DNA of 64,000 bases from Photobacterium salinisoli (lineage in GTDB: Bacteria > Pseudomonadota > Gammaproteobacteria > Enterobacterales > Vibrionaceae): contig NZ_QZMS01000007.1 of assembly GCF_003614885.1 (NCBI RefSeq), positions 558,001-622,000 of the forward strand, in the 5' to 3' direction. Of the stretch, positions 63,984 through 64,000 are shown piece after piece. The translations under genes and the position numbers were made by a program. The notes beneath the pieces were generated by a model, which had not been told where the DNA came from, made no database searches, and saw only the letters and a list, made by a program, of their open reading frames with translations. Positions within the stretch are counted from its first letter, which is position 1, and each line of letters begins with the position of its first letter.

Positions 63984-64000
63984 GGCGTCAGACACCTTTG

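Noticed and set aside
1..64000. CRISPR arrays, insertion sequences, prophage or toxin-antitoxin modules
   Set aside because: No regularly spaced direct repeats, transposase, integrase, phage structural gene or typical toxin-antitoxin pair is visible in the window.

Overview
The window looks like a piece of the main chromosome of a marine gammaproteobacterium of the Vibrionaceae. A Photobacterium-like genome is my best guess; the genus is inference. The signs are secreted chitinases with tandem chitin-binding modules, a Vibrio-style biotin locus (bioA divergent from bioBFCD, with htpX just beyond), an Mlc-type ROK repressor, many chemotaxis and cyclic-di-GMP proteins, and intact single-copy housekeeping genes (asnS, queE, htpX, a tRNA-Ser). 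I see no transposase, integrase, phage gene, CRISPR array or rRNA.

Layout. 0-1.2 kb: end of lemA and a DUF3137 partner. 1.6-5.8 kb: a two-gene chitin operon, GH18 then GH19, both ending in the same CBM5/12-like plus CBM73-like tail. 6-13.5 kb: an outer-membrane barrel, a Cys-type sulfatase, an octaheme cytochrome c with TPRs and a PAS chemoreceptor. 13.9-21.8 kb: asnS, a very large unknown lipoprotein, queE, mlc, a DCC protein and a LON-domain protein. 21.9-27.1 kb: the complete biotin ring-assembly locus with a clear BirA operator between bioA and bioB. 27-33 kb: membrane protein, tiny protein, htpX, soluble PQQ sugar dehydrogenase, and a MocR regulator divergent from an EamA transporter.

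33.1-33.5 kb holds tRNA-Ser(UGA) followed by partial copies of its own 3' end and of its terminator, an arrangement that recalls the rtT repeats of the E. coli tyrT operon. 33.6-35.7 kb: a glyoxalase I / DJ-1 pair divergent from a LysR gene. 35.8-40.4 kb: a LysR gene divergent from hutH-hutU, whose products are of the long urocanase type and not the usual Vibrio hut type. 40.5-45.6 kb: a beta-CASP exonuclease, then a slyA-like operon (regulator, HlyD-type adaptor, DUF2955 membrane protein) headed by two SlyA-box palindromes.

45.7-51 kb: chemoreceptor, CSS-EAL phosphodiesterase and periplasmic-sensor GGDEF cyclase. 51-58.9 kb: two GNAT enzymes, membrane PQQ glucose dehydrogenase with a DUF1772 partner, a surface-antigen-like protein, a GAF-GGDEF protein with a broken active-site motif, an HSL-family hydrolase and a DUF2214 protein. 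59-63.1 kb: a glutamine-synthetase-like ligase with a class I amidotransferase, then an MFS transporter divergent from its likely TetR repressor across a perfect operator. The window ends inside the neighbourhood of an RskA-type anti-sigma factor.

Functionally the stretch combines polymer degradation (chitin, sulfated compounds), periplasmic sugar oxidation, amino-acid and glutamylated-amine catabolism, toxic-compound defence and signal-transduction genes around a conserved biotin/housekeeping core. The observations I would follow first are the tRNA-Ser 3'-repeat locus, the twin SlyA operators, the unusual hutHU pair, and the ligase/amidotransferase locus.
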